The position numbers were made by a program, and so were the translations under genes. The notes under the pieces are model-generated. The model had not been told where the DNA came from and searched no databases. It was given only the letters and a program-made list of their open reading frames with translations. Shown here piece by piece: positions 13,073 through 23,366 of a stretch of DNA of 64,000 bases (its first letter is position 1; the number at the start of each line of letters is the position of its first letter). Source of the DNA: Rhizopus arrhizus (Eukaryota > Mucoromycota > Mucoromycetes > Mucorales > Rhizopodaceae); contig JAKZZE010000025.1 of NCBI GenBank assembly GCA_024220505.1, positions 124,001 through 188,000 of the forward strand. The letters run 5' to 3'.

Positions 13073-14705
13073 ATGCTGTGCAGTTTACAAGAAGAATATG
13101 CATTAGCCTGGCTTCGCCTGAGCACGATTTCCATCATCACGATCCTCATCCACCTGTCACAGGCCCTGTCGAGACTTTCCCATGATGCGGATGCATCCAA
13201 GGCACGTATAGAGAGTGCATGCAGCACACTTGACTCCATCTCTTCTCAGCTCTTCAACGCGCCTCATGTTTTACTTGTGGCGACCCAAAGCTCGATCCAG
13301 ACCACCAAAGAAAATGTGCATCGTACCTTATCTGCCGCTCTCACTGTGATCAAGACGGCCCTGGTCTGGTTCATTCAGCTGTACAAATCCACCTTTCGAT
13401 GCCTGCTTGGCCTGGCCGTCCATACCTTGCTGTCCCTCTTGACTCAAGTGGCCGGTCCGATCCAGAAGGCAACAGAGGACATTGTCTCCGTCTTGACAGG
13501 ATCAAATCACTTTTTGGGCAATTGGACCCAAGGTCTGCAAGGGGTCAGTGATCGCCTGGACCACTGGATCCAAAATGAGGATGATTGGGTGCAGCGGATG
13601 GTGAGCATGCCCTTGGACGCGATCCAGAGAGAGCTCAATCAGAGCCTGGGTGACTGGGAGCCCGCCCCGGCTCCTGTCTTGGGAGAAAACCGAACGGTAT
13701 GTGACACGGTTGCTCTGGAGGATGCGATCGATCGGATGTATTCCCAGGCAACCTCCAGTATAGGGTGGATGATGGGCCTTTTGGTGTTGTGTCTGGCTCT
13801 ATCGATCGCCTTTCAGGCCTATTCTGTCAAACGCAAGCATCAAGCGATCCAGACCGCACGTGGCTCACTCCTGGCTGTGTTAAATGGAGCAGACAGCGAA
13901 AAGAGGCTGGCAGGTCCGGAGCTCTTGGAAAGATACGAGCGAACGATCCAGTTCCCTTTCCTTTTTGCTCGTCTCAAACGTCGGTACCGGTTCCTTAGGT
14001 TCATGAGCCATCCTGTAGCCACCGACTGTCTGCTGGTCGGCCTCACAGGCATCCTTCTTCTGCATGTATTTGTTTATGTATTGGAAAACAAGACAAGAGG
14101 CCTCTCGCGAGACTTCTCCAACCAGCTCATCACTTGGACAAACAGTACCACACATCACTGGGCTGTAGAAGCCGACAGACAGTTGGAAGAAATGAACGAT
14201 TGGGTCCATCGGACGGAGATCGATCTGAATAAGCATCTTTTTGATACGATCAAGAGTACAGCACTCGGCATGAATCATACGCTTTCATCCGTCATGGGTG
14301 AAGTACAAGGTGCGATTGGATCGATTCTTGGAGGCACACTACTAGAACAGCCTGCACAAGGCCTGATGAAGTGTCTGGTAACTAATAAAGTCGAAAATAT
14401 TGAAAATGGCCTGACATGGATAGTAAGAAACTTTTTTGCCCTTTTTTAAATCTAACCCCTTTCTCATCAAACAGGCTTCTCATGCTTACATTCACTTGAC
14501 CAAGATGGACATTGCCTCCTTTCATCCATCCAGCGTAGTACCCAAACTGACCGAGACAATGCTACATCATTTGCAAGTCGACGACGGGTTATTAAGTTCA
14601 TCCTTGAGGACCTTACTTGGATTTTATTATACACTGCTCATCTTTTGGCTTCTGACTTTATTCATTGCCACAGGGTTTCAAATTAAACATCGACAGAGTC
14701 AATAA
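13073..14705 (+). CDS. PRM1: Plasma membrane fusion protein PRM1
   Basis: Multi-pass membrane protein acting at plasma-membrane merger during cell fusion. One clear intron (14423-14474) joins the long first exon to ASHAYIHLTKMDIASFHPSS. Visible: an N-terminal hydrophobic helix (ISIITILIHL), a second near VWFIQLY, a long ectodomain with NxT/S sites (NWT, NRT, NTTH-like), a helix MMGLLVLCLALSIAFQ, another LLVGLTGILLLHVFVYVL, and a last helix TLLIFWLLTLFIATGF. The segment MKCLVTNKVENIENGLTWI then ASHAYIHL matches the conserved C-terminal ectodomain of Prm1 (C-L-x-K-I-x-x-I-x-x-G-L-T-W). Start chosen at the first in-frame ATG (13073); an upstream exon may add residues. It ends 9 bp from the convergent SET/MYND gene. 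Confidence 0.8.
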
Positions 14706-14714
14706 ATTCCTTCT

Positions 14715-16379
14715 TTACTTTAAATTCTGTTCTCTCAAAAAGATCCACTCCAATTCCAAAGTCTCTCTCCACAAGGGACTATTTTTACCAAAGGAGATGG
14801 CGACTGTTTCCTTTGAGGACATGATCCACCTTCGAACCCCTCTTTCATAGACCTTTTCCAGCTGCCTTTCATCGCTGATTAGCTCGAGTTGGATGATCGC
14901 GTTCCAGGAGGCCTTGGCCAGATTGAGAAAATGCTGTGCGAGCATGGGATGGTAGGGCGGATAGATGAAGCAGTACTGGATGAGGATATACATGCCCAGT
15001 CGGACCGCATTTTGCCAGTGTCCCTCGGCCATCTCATCGTAAAACAGACGGGTGGCGATCGAGAGGGTAGAAAGTCGGTAGGGCACGATGCCCGAGACTG
15101 GATAGGTCATGATGTCCGTCAAGGCTGTGCGCAGGATATCATCATAGCTGGACTGAACCGCCGGTCTGGCATGAGACGGTAAAGGATCGTCAAAGTCAGT
15201 CAAGGACGTCTTGCGTGCCTGTCCGACCTGCTGCTGATGGAGTTCGGGCTGGTTCGAGGTCAAGAGATAGGGCGCAAAGAACTGGATGAGGTAGTGGGTA
15301 TAGTGAGGGATATCGAGAGGTCGAGACGGATCCAGACAGCCATCACTTTTCCGGTCGTATATCTTGCAGAGCGCCAGTAGATCCCACGCCTCGATTTCTT
15401 TCAGCAGACGCGAACGTACACTGTCATCGTTACCCAGCAGCTGCTGGGCTCGATCCCAGTCGTCCTCTTCCTCTCCCAACATATCATCCACCAAGCTCAG
15501 GTAGGCCTTGGGCCCTTCCTGTCTTGTGCACCGCACACACTGACAGTCGAAAAAGTATTTCTCTCGCAGCACGCGCTTTCGATGGGTACGTGAGTGAGCC
15601 GGGTCGATGTAAGAAATCGTGATCTCCGTGTCGGGCGCGATGGTTTCGATCGCCCGGATCTCGGCCAGGGCACCATCAAAGAGGATGACGGCGTTCGGTC
15701 GACAGGTATGGTTGAAGAGAGACGCGACGGGGTAGGTGCCCTCGCCGACGGCAAACATCTCTTGATCGTCTAGGGTGAAATTATTCGACTTGAACACGTT
15801 CAGGTAATGCACCAATTCCTTTTCATCGATCGACGTCTGCTGAATATAGGGTCTCTTCAGTGCTTCCCTGGCTAGGCGCTGGTGGCTCGAGAGAACCCGG
15901 TCGGCCTGCGACGCGTCGTGGCCCATCAAGCTGAAAAACGCCTCCATCGTCACCTCCACCGTCTCACCCTCGGCTTCCTTTTCTGTCTTGACCCGTTTTC
16001 GATAGCGAGCGACGTTGAGAGCTACTTTCTCGAGCATCTCCAAGTCGAGTTCGTTTTCGGCATCTTGATGACGACTGACTCTGGACGGATCACACACAAA
16101 TTGATGGTAGCTTAGCCACGCGTTACTAAAGCAGCCCATGTCGCAAAAATAGACACTTTTACAGCGTGAACAACGTTGAAGGGGCGGTCGGGTCTGCTTT
16201 CTGAAACAGTAGTTGCAGTATTCATTGATGGTTTGTGGTAAAGCGACTGTGCCTAATGGCTGTGAGGTGATGATCACTGTGCCTTTAGGAATAGTCGCAG
16301 TGCTCTTTATGTATCGGCCACGAATAGGATCCTTTGAATCGACAAGAGTCAGATTATGTTGATGAAGATATGTTTCCAT
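14715..16379 (-). CDS. SET and MYND domain protein (SMYD-type methyltransferase)
   Basis: Intronless, about 554 residues from METYLHQHNL. An N-terminal SET half comes first (IRGRYIKSTATIPKGTVI). The MYND zinc finger follows (CNYCFRKQ, then CSRCKSVYFCDMGC and HQFVC, giving the C-x2-C/C-x2-C/H-C ligand pattern). The SET core is next (TYPVASLFNHTCRPNAV with the NH..C signature, then ITISYIDP). Post-SET cysteines appear as FFDCQCVRCTRQ. The C-terminal helical region is TPR-like. The order SET-MYND-SET-postSET is that of SMYD protein lysine methyltransferases, which act on histone or non-histone lysines; the substrate cannot be read from sequence. First ATG after the poly-T sense tract taken as start. 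Converges tail-to-tail on PRM1. Confidence 0.85.
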   Translation of the reverse strand: METYLHQHNLTLVDSKDPIRGRYIKSTATIPKGTVIITSQPLGTVALPQTINEYCNYCFRKQTRPPLQRCSRCKSVYFCDMGCFSNAWLSYHQFVCDPSRVSRHQDAENELDLEMLEKVALNVARYRKRVKTEKEAEGETVEVTMEAFFSLMGHDASQADRVLSSHQRLAREALKRPYIQQTSIDEKELVHYLNVFKSNNFTLDDQEMFAVGEGTYPVASLFNHTCRPNAVILFDGALAEIRAIETIAPDTEITISYIDPAHSRTHRKRVLREKYFFDCQCVRCTRQEGPKAYLSLVDDMLGEEEDDWDRAQQLLGNDDSVRSRLLKEIEAWDLLALCKIYDRKSDGCLDPSRPLDIPHYTHYLIQFFAPYLLTSNQPELHQQQVGQARKTSLTDFDDPLPSHARPAVQSSYDDILRTALTDIMTYPVSGIVPYRLSTLSIATRLFYDEMAEGHWQNAVRLGMYILIQYCFIYPPYHPMLAQHFLNLAKASWNAIIQLELISDERQLEKVYERGVRRWIMSSKETVAISFGKNSPLWRETLELEWIFLREQNLK

Positions 16380-17229
16380 GATGAATGAGAAAAAAAAAAG
16401 GAAAAGACGGTTAAGCTGCGTTTTAAAATACAGAACGAGGGGAAAAAGTTTATGTAAGTTTGTACAAGACAAAGGTAATTTTTCTCACACAAAAAAGTGG
16501 AGAGATCGCGTTAGTTTGCCTGTGAGTTTAAATGAGTCGTATACCAAAGATAGGCATGTTTCTTCTAGTAGCAAAGAGTGAATGAATGAAAAACCATTTA
16601 TACATGCATGCATTAGTAACACCCTTATAACAATCATTCTTAAAAGTAAAACTTTCACTAGACAAAGACATAGTGTGTTTTAATGAAAATAGTTTTAAAG
16701 ATAGCAAGTTGCAGTGTGCTTAACCTCAAATTGGGTTTTCAAGTAGATCCTATTTTCTTACCTATTAAATGAAAACTACAATCCACATAATGCTGTATAA
16801 AAAAAGTCTTTTGTGAGCCTAGTAATTTGATAAAGTCCATTGTGAACAATAGTTTGCTTTCAAATATAATATAGTACCTTGCAGTGATAAAGAGTTTGGG
16901 ACTACTATTTGTTGTTTACTATCTATACCATATGCTTTGGTAAATGAATTCTACAAATTTCCAAAGAGACTTTATGAACTAAAGCTATCGGAAAATAGAA
17001 ACTAAACACTGTACAAGGAAAAAAAAAACAACAAGCAAAAAGATTCATTTAAACATAAAAGTATCAAAGTACATGGGATAAAAGTAAATTCAATCGCTCT
17101 TTTTTTTTTTAAATAGGAAGGTGAACTGAAAGATGATAAAGTACATTGTTTTTATCAGTCAAATGGATAAAAAGCAGCAATGCAGAAAAAAAAAATGAAT
17201 TTAGTGTATTTTTCCTTTTGTCTTTTTTA
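16380..17229. other. AT-rich spacer, no gene seen
   Basis: The SMYD promoter side (sense poly-T tract at 16388-16404) is followed by AT-rich DNA with no supported frame. Confidence 0.5.
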
Positions 17230-17890
17230 TGCTAAACATCGACTTCAAGCATAGATGTTGTATCCTAAGCTTCACAAGCTGCAGAGTGTATTGGATAGCC
17301 TATCTGAATGACCAAAAGCCATCATGGATCGGTTGTGATCAACAAACGGATAAAAAGATGACAGGTTTTATAAAGTCCAAGGTCGACAGCAATTTCAAAA
17401 AGTAATGCAACTTTACTTTGACTTGTCCCTTGCTGTTATTGAATATGCCATTGACCTTGACAGAGCTCGTGCTATCTCTCTGTTCTGACTTTACGCTTTA
17501 TGCTTCCAATCTAATATAAACTAGGTCACTAAAATTTCAATGAGCAGCCTATCAGTCAACAGCACCAGCGTTATTTAGGCTTCATTTCATGTCCTGAACA
17601 GGCAACCGTTGACGAGCTGAAAGACGGTGCACTGGACAGGACCGACCTGTGACTCTTTTATTCCGAGTGCTCACTTCTCAAGCATTGAGCTGTCCAGGCT
17701 ACTGCTGGGATGATAGGCAGCCATGAGAAGCCGACAAGAAAGATGGGGGCTTCTTTGAGCAAAGGAAAAAGAGTGGGCCATGCAGAGCGCATGTCACATT
17801 CTTTCCCCGATAGCAGACACAAACGTTTTCTTCTTGTATTCTACTTTTGGCATACAGCATCATCATCTACCAAACACAATCACCCGCTTA
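17230..17890 (+). pseudogene. Decayed protein-coding gene, family unknown
   Basis: GC content rises above the flanks and several coding-like pieces appear in order, broken by stops and frame changes. They are LHKLQSVLDSLSE (about 17270), then VQGRQQFQKVMQLYFDLSLA with VIEYAIDLDRARAISLF ending at a TGA near 17487. Next come QPISQQHQRYLGFISCPEQA with TVDELKDGALDRTDL (17550-17650), and a basic piece from 17710. No start, no consistent splice solution and no recognised family. Several stops could be single-base changes in CGA/CAA codons. Read as a relic, not an active gene. Confidence 0.4.
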
Positions 17891-18168
17891 CATGAACTTT
17901 AAATCAATTTGTGCGACAGTGTGTTTTGAATGTTCACAGTGGATGGTCTATTGTAAAAATGAAGTCTGTTGTGATGGTCTATAACATGAAAAGTTTAAAT
18001 TGTCTGAATTGATAAACGGAAAATCATCTGTATTTTAATTTGCTTTTTATCCAAAAAAAAAAAAAAAAAAAAACTTTAAAAAAGAAGGGGGAGTATCAAT
18101 GTATTTCTTCTCGACCCTCTCTCTCTCTCTCTTTTTTTTTTTCTTTTTTTTTTTTTTGGATAAAAAGG

Positions 18169-19360
18169 ATGCACTTTTTATTCTTTTTTTGTACATGTTT
18201 AGTATACCAAGTCAATGCTATTTCATTATTTTTAGATAAAAGACAAGGTAAGAAGATAAAATACAGTGTAAAAATAAAATTAACTTTATTTTCAAGCCAT
18301 TGCATCAAGGTCCTGTCTGTTTACTGAGAATAATACAGTATCGATATGTTCACCTACATCCTCTTCTGTTTGGTATAATAATACAATCTATGATATTACA
18401 TGGAAATACAAGTAAGAAAAGTTTTTTTATTGATTGTTCAAGTAACTAAACAAAATTAAAGTAATCCATATTTTAATGCCTATGTAAGTTTATTCTTTCT
18501 CAACCTCAACCAACTCAATTCTCTCTGTCTTTTTATAGACTCAAGTCGATCTCTATTTGCTCTATTCACCCAACACGACCGGTGACTATACGTCTGTCAA
18601 GACCTGGTCCAATTTAGAGAAATCAATTGGGATCTTGGTACCACTTATAGACGATTCATGGTATCCAGAGACACTACAAGACAATTCGCCTAATGTCAGT
18701 TGGACAATGTATTTTTATTTAGTAGGCGCTGGTTATGATATTCAAACGGATCTTGCAAAGATACCCTCTGGTCAAAATCAATTTCCTCCTCCTCAATCAT
18801 TCACCTTAATCCGTAAATAGCTCTCTTTCCGCAAACTCAGTCTTCTAATGTGTTTTGTACTCTTTTTAGAAAATGCACGTAACACCAGTCAATCTACAAC
18901 AGATGACAGTCGCCCTGCCGAGCCCAACTCAACCCATCCAGAGACATCGAACGAGGAGAGCAGCAGCCAATTGCCCAGTTGGGCTATTGCCTTGATCTGC
19001 GTGTTCTCTGTCTTGTTTTTAGCAGCCCTGATTGCCGTTGTCTGGGCAGTGAAAAGGTATAGGGAGAAAAAGAGAGATGGATTTGTGGCGACTGGGACAG
19101 GTTGTGCGAATGATGAGAAGCTACTCGTCCCAGATCATATCGCGTTAACGACAGCTGCAGCACCCACCGGAATCAGCTCGAATCATTCAACCCCTACTTT
19201 ATTACAACCCAACCTGAATCGAGCCGATGAAAAGCTGGGTGTGTTGAACGAAGCGAATCATTCCAGTAGCATCTTATCCTCAACCGATGCACTCTTGATC
19301 GCAGACACATTTAGACAATTCATGAGAAAGCCAGAGTGGAATGAAGATCATGAAAAATAA
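18169..19360 (+). CDS. Kre9/Knh1-like secreted type I membrane protein
   Basis: Five exons: 18169-18247, 18297-18411, 18462-18483 (a 22-base microexon), 18539-18812, 18870-19360. All introns are GT-AG, 49-57 bases long, and the phases agree. The product begins with a signal peptide (MHFLFFFCTCLVYQVNA). A beta-sandwich-like domain follows in which SPTSSSVWYNNTIYDITWKY then VDLYLLYSPNTTG matches the Kre9/Knh1 pattern (P..G/S..W..G....I.W...VDIYLL). Then come a Ser/Thr/Asn-rich stalk, one transmembrane helix (WAIALICVFSVLFLAALIAV), a basic stop-transfer (KRYREKKR) and a 120-residue cytosolic tail. Family members act at the cell wall/ER surface. The start codon follows a long T tract by 12 bases. 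Domain call is moderate; topology is clear. Confidence 0.65.
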
Positions 19361-19471
19361 AAAAAAGGGGGATTGTTTCATAATAAAGCAACTTCAATGC
19401 ACACCTTTCTTTTTTGGTTTTACTCCGCAAACGGAAATGATCCGATGTTCATTTGTATCACATTTATATTA

Positions 19472-20490
19472 TCATTCATCATGAAAACCTGTAAACAGGC
19501 GACGATAAAGTTCCATGGGTGATTCTAATTCGTGATTGTCTGCTTCTAGTTTTAGTGGAATATGACCCTCTCCTCCTGTTTCTATATCTATGATTGCCTC
19601 ATCTAATCCTTCAACTATACACACACCCATTAGTTCCCTCCCTTTTTTAAAAAAAACATCTACTTTACTTATCAACTGAAGTTCGGTATCTCTTTTATCT
19701 AAATCTTCCCATGTTTGTTCCAAACCTTTTCGTTTCATCAGCAGCTCATTCAGTTGAAGGTCCAGTTGTTCAATCTCATTCACAACCGAAGACTATGCCA
19801 TGTTAACAACTCACTTCTCATCACCACCTTTTTTTTTTCTTACCTTTTGCATACCAACCCTATCCAACTCTCTCACTTTTCTTTCCCTTTGTGCAACGAT
19901 CCCTTTCACTGTCTTTGGTGTCTCTCGTTCTATCGATTCATCAGTCTCACATACACACACATCATCCTATTTTATTCGTCACCTTCTTTTCTTTCTTGAC
20001 TGTACACACTCGAACTATCCGACACCATCTTTCTCTTTCTCTGTCTTGATCTTTTTTTAGGTTTTGCTAAAGAAGGATAGGTCGCTGCGAATCCTTGAAA
20101 TAGACTCACTGGCTCATTTGATTCCGGTATCTCTTCTTCCAGCAGGGCCACACTCGAAGGCCAAGCATAACTTGTGCCGTGCAGGACGAGATCAGAACGA
20201 GGTCGGGCAATCGCAGTCGAAGTAGACCCTCCTCGCTGCTGCTGCTGCATGATTTGCATCGCTCTCATCATCGATTCCGAACGATAGACAGGATGGGCCG
20301 CTAAAGGACTGAACATGACCGTCGACAGAGCGTCCAGTGGGGGTACGGACACTTGAGGAATCAGGCTTTTGGCGGATGTGACCATGTGGTTGGCCTTTTG
20401 TCGTACTTGAGCAACGGCTGTTTGGGCAGTGGAAAGGTATTCTGTCGTCAAGACTTTTAGATCTGTTCTTTGGCGTGTGTTGTCGGTCAT
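19472..20490 (-). CDS. Unrecognised protein with C-terminal coiled coil
   Basis: Exons 20490-20008, 19966-19844 and 19792-19472 join in phase to 308 residues. Start MTDNTRQRTDLKVL. The N-terminal half is Ala/Ser/Gln-rich with a QQQQ run. The middle has a basic patch (KPKKRSRQRKRK, a likely nuclear localisation signal). The last third is predicted coiled coil (NEIEQLDLQLNELLMKRKGL) followed by a compact domain ending GFHDE. The first intron would be only 41 bases with a GTGTAC donor, so two separate genes remain possible. No family recognised. A sense T tract lies directly upstream of the ATG. Confidence 0.5.
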
Positions 20491-20739
20491 GTTTGAGAGA
20501 AAAAAAAAAAAAGGTGAATTAACCCCGAAAGTTGGATGGGAGAGAAAGAGAAAGGGTCAAGTCACACAGAGGCAGTGCCAAAAGGCGGTTTTTGAAATCA
20601 AGGGACGGAAAATAAGGACTCATTGCGACTTTTTTCTTTTTCTTTAGGCGGGTTTTTTAAGATCAAAGGGCGGAGGGAGGTTTTCTTTTATGATTGTATT
20701 ATTTTTGTAGACAAAGTATTCAAATAATTTCATTCTACA

Positions 20740-21210
20740 AATACTTTTCAAAATTATCTACAAAGTGCCAAACGCATGCTTTGAGATGACTAGGAGGAAC
20801 GGGAGGTTGCAAGCTTCTGTTATCCTTGTACTTGACTTACTGATATCCTCGAATGTGCTTTGCTTCACCTTGTCCTTAACCACAGTCCAAAAATTCTCAA
20901 TTGGGACACGTTTGGGGAGAGGAGTAGCGAGAAAGATAAGCACGTCAATGTCTTTTCTCACTTATCGGTTGTATGAATGGGTGCATTGTCCATTATCAAA
21001 TAAAATCCTTTCATTTCTTCAAACAAATCCATTGAAGGTTTTATGGATAAATGACAAAGTATGCCCAGTGACAGTCCTTTTTGGGATACGCTTGCTTGAA
21101 TGGGCAGGAGCCTTTTTTTTACGACCTACACCATCCATTTTGATTTTTTTTTGAACGTCTAAGGATTCCTGAGCTCCACTGCGACGACACATTTTGCACC
21201 CAAATTGACT
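20740..21210 (-). pseudogene. DDE (IS630/Tc1-like) transposase 3' fragment
   Basis: Minus-strand frames read AQESLDVQKKIKMDGVGRKK, then LIMDNAPIHTTDK (second acidic residue), then PKRVPIENFWTVVKDKVKQS (third acidic residue region) and ITEACNLP. Stops and frameshifts separate them. The N-terminal DNA-binding part is missing. The pattern resembles the short DDE elements abundant in Mucorales genomes, different from the classical Tc1 copies at 2.1, 41 and 53.7 kb. Confidence 0.75.
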
Positions 21211-21269
21211 CTGGTAGAGAGAGTGTTGGTTGGATGGGTAAAAGGAATATACAAGTTAACAAATTAAAG

Positions 21270-21700
21270 ACAAGAGGTCAGTGAGAACTTGTTAAAGTAT
21301 GATTGAAACACAAAAGATGTCAGCGAGAAAATCCAGTCAAGCTTTTTACCAAGAACTCTATTCAGTGGATCCTGTGGAGGAACACGATATTCATTGCTAC
21401 TTGTAAGATAGAACAGACTTACTTCAATTAAAGACGATCGTCGGTACCTCATCTCACCAATTACAATCGAGGACGTTATCAAACAAAAGTCATCGGGAAG
21501 CAAAGTAAGTCTGGATTGGATGGTTCAGGATATGTCTTTATGCAACTCTTTTATCCGTTCTCACCTTTACAAGGCTTTATTATCAAGATATGCAGCACGG
21601 CTCTGTCTGATGACACTTTCTCCATCATCATGACAAGGTTTACGTGTGCGATTATTGCCAAAGAAAAGGGGAGCTCTACTCTAGAGTGTATGTGTAGAAA
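21270..21700 (+). pseudogene. LINE reverse transcriptase fragment
   Basis: Plus-strand frames give SSQAFYQELYSVDPVEEHDI, then RRYLISPITIEDVIKQKSSG and SGLDGSGYVFMQLFYPFSPL, followed by RVRLLPKKRGALL in another frame. This order (target site, 'x-I-x-E-x-V' block, G-x-D-G, L-L-P-K-K-G) is that of the N-terminal fingers of non-LTR reverse transcriptases. No catalytic YADD motif is present downstream, and frameshifts occur near 21500 and 21600. It is a dead 5' piece of an element of the same broad type as the 3' piece at 39653. Confidence 0.6.
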
Positions 21701-22292
21701 ATATCATTTTTCACCAATTATCACTTGGAAAATAATTATTTTCCTTTATAGAATGACTCATATATTCTATATATTATTTTTTACTCATCAACTTAATAAA
21801 CTTGTAAGACCCTCAAAAAGTATTTATCTTTTGCTGTCAGTTTATGAATATGAAGATCTCGAAAAAACCCCCCCCCCCGTTCTTTGAAAATAGGAGTCGT
21901 CGAAAGAAATACAAAGGGCCAACCATTGGTATTTTATATTACGGCCCTCAAATTCAAAAATCGCTTTTTGGCACCTTTCCATGACAGACAGAGAAGCTCT
22001 ATTGTCCTGACCTGAAAAGTAATCAGTTCTTTCTGTCTCATCCTGTTCTCCCTATTGTCTAAAATTTGAATGATTGATGTTGGATTCAAATTAAATGCGA
22101 CTTGTTTTAAAAGAATAGTAAACCTGTCCATCTTTCTTTCTGTTTGGACTACTTGATGATTTCTTCAGCTTTTTTTTTTTGATGACTGTTCTACTTGATA
22201 TGTCTATTTTAGCCTACCAATATATTGGACATTGTTTAATCTTGAGCTGAAGCTTTTTAGAGCTTTTGCTCCCTTTATCATGAGCACAAGTC

Positions 22293-22295
<3 letters not shown>
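21701..22295. other. Spacer, no gene seen
   Basis: AT-rich sequence with short homopolymers and no supported frame. Confidence 0.4.

Positions 22296-22331
<36 letters not shown>
22296..22331. repeat. Poly-T tract (36 T)
   Basis: Uninterrupted run of T on the plus strand, 225 bp upstream of SPC3. Could be a promoter poly(dA:dT) element or the tail of an old minus-strand retroinsertion. Confidence 0.9.
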
Positions 22332-22336
<5 letters not shown>

Positions 22337-22509
22337 ACATGCACTATTTATAAACGATTCGTAACCTGGGATCATTCTTTCTTTTCTGCACATAGCAATC
22401 TACCTTGCTGTAGTGAAATGTATCAAGCTTCATATATCGGGCATTTTAAAATTTCCAAATTAAGAATCAACGAATCCCAGAGAGCAAACGTGTCAATAAA
22501 AAATACGTT

Positions 22510-22511
<2 letters not shown>

Positions 22512-22543
<32 letters not shown>
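22512..22543. repeat. Poly-T tract (32 T) in SPC3 5' region
   Basis: Uninterrupted T run ending 13 bases before the SPC3 start codon. It belongs to the recurrent T/pyrimidine tract seen before many starts here. Confidence 0.9.
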
Positions 22544-22544
<1 letters not shown>

Positions 22545-22556
22545 TTTTCTTCAACA

Positions 22557-23348
22557 ATGTACAATCTACAACAGCGTATTAGTGTAAAAAGAAGACAGCA
22601 CTGAACTTGTATGGATGCTAAATAGTCTTTTTTTTAGAATTTGTTTTCTTTTGCAATCACTGTTCTTTCAACCGTCTTGGGTGCTGTCGCTCTCATCTCC
22701 TACATCCAAGGATATGCATCTGTCCAAGGTCGTGTTAGCGTCGATGCCAATAAAATCAAAATGTAGGACATCAGACTGTATCTAAACAGAGACTCACTGA
22801 CTCTTTAGTGTATCACGTCGTTTTGGACCCGAAAATCAAGATTATAGAAAACCAAGCGAATTCGCAAGATTATCCTTTGACATTGACGCTGGTAAGAAAA
22901 AAAAAAAAAAAAACAACCAGCAAAGTACTTAGGGTCCTATAGACTTTAGTCCACTGTTTGATTGGAACACCAAACAAATCTTTGTTACTGTCGTAGCCGA
23001 CTATCAAACGGATAAATATGTAAGGGAACAAAGGATGGCAGACAGAGGAACTGATGTTGAATAGACACGTAACTCGGTTGTGATTTGGGACAAGATTATG
23101 ACGAGTAAAGAAAAGGCCAAGTTGAAATTGAAGAATGTGGGTAATAAGTATGCGATGATTGATGTTTCTCAAAAGTGGAAGTAAAGTAATCCAGTGACTA
23201 TGACATGATCTAATGAGACCCTTTCGATAGTTATGAACGTGCCAATATCTCACTCGCTTGGGACATCACCCCTCATGTGGGCATGCTTCAATCCGGCCAA
23301 TTCTTGACAGACGCTCAGATCACACTCCCTCCTTTTTCTCCTGTTTAA
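22557..23348 (+). CDS. SPC3: Signal peptidase complex subunit 3 (SPC22/23 family)
   Basis: Essential subunit of the ER signal peptidase, a single-pass type II membrane protein whose lumenal domain supports cleavage of signal peptides. Six short exons. Exon 1 (MYNLQQRIS) joins FSFAITVLSTVLGAVALISY, the membrane anchor. The lumenal part then reads LSFDIDADFSPLFDWNTKQI, VTVVADYQTDKY, NSVVIWDKIM, KLKNVGNKYAMIDVSQKW and ISLAWDITPHVGML. The blocks F-D-x-x-A-D-(x)-P-L-F-D-W-N-x-K-Q and V-V-I-W-D-K-I are the family signature. Introns are about 50 bases with consistent phases. Length of about 185 residues is normal. Converges on the reticulon gene with 18 bp between stop codons. Confidence 0.9.
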
Positions 23349-23366
23349 CCACAGTGTTTATTAAAG

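Noticed and set aside
13840..14278. Long minus-strand open frames inside PRM1
   Set aside because: Shadow frames of a GC-rich coding exon with no motifs and no splice logic.
16380..16472. N-terminal extension of the SET/MYND protein
   Set aside because: The extension lacks an ATG and is encoded by the poly-T leader; the first ATG at 16379 fits the family.
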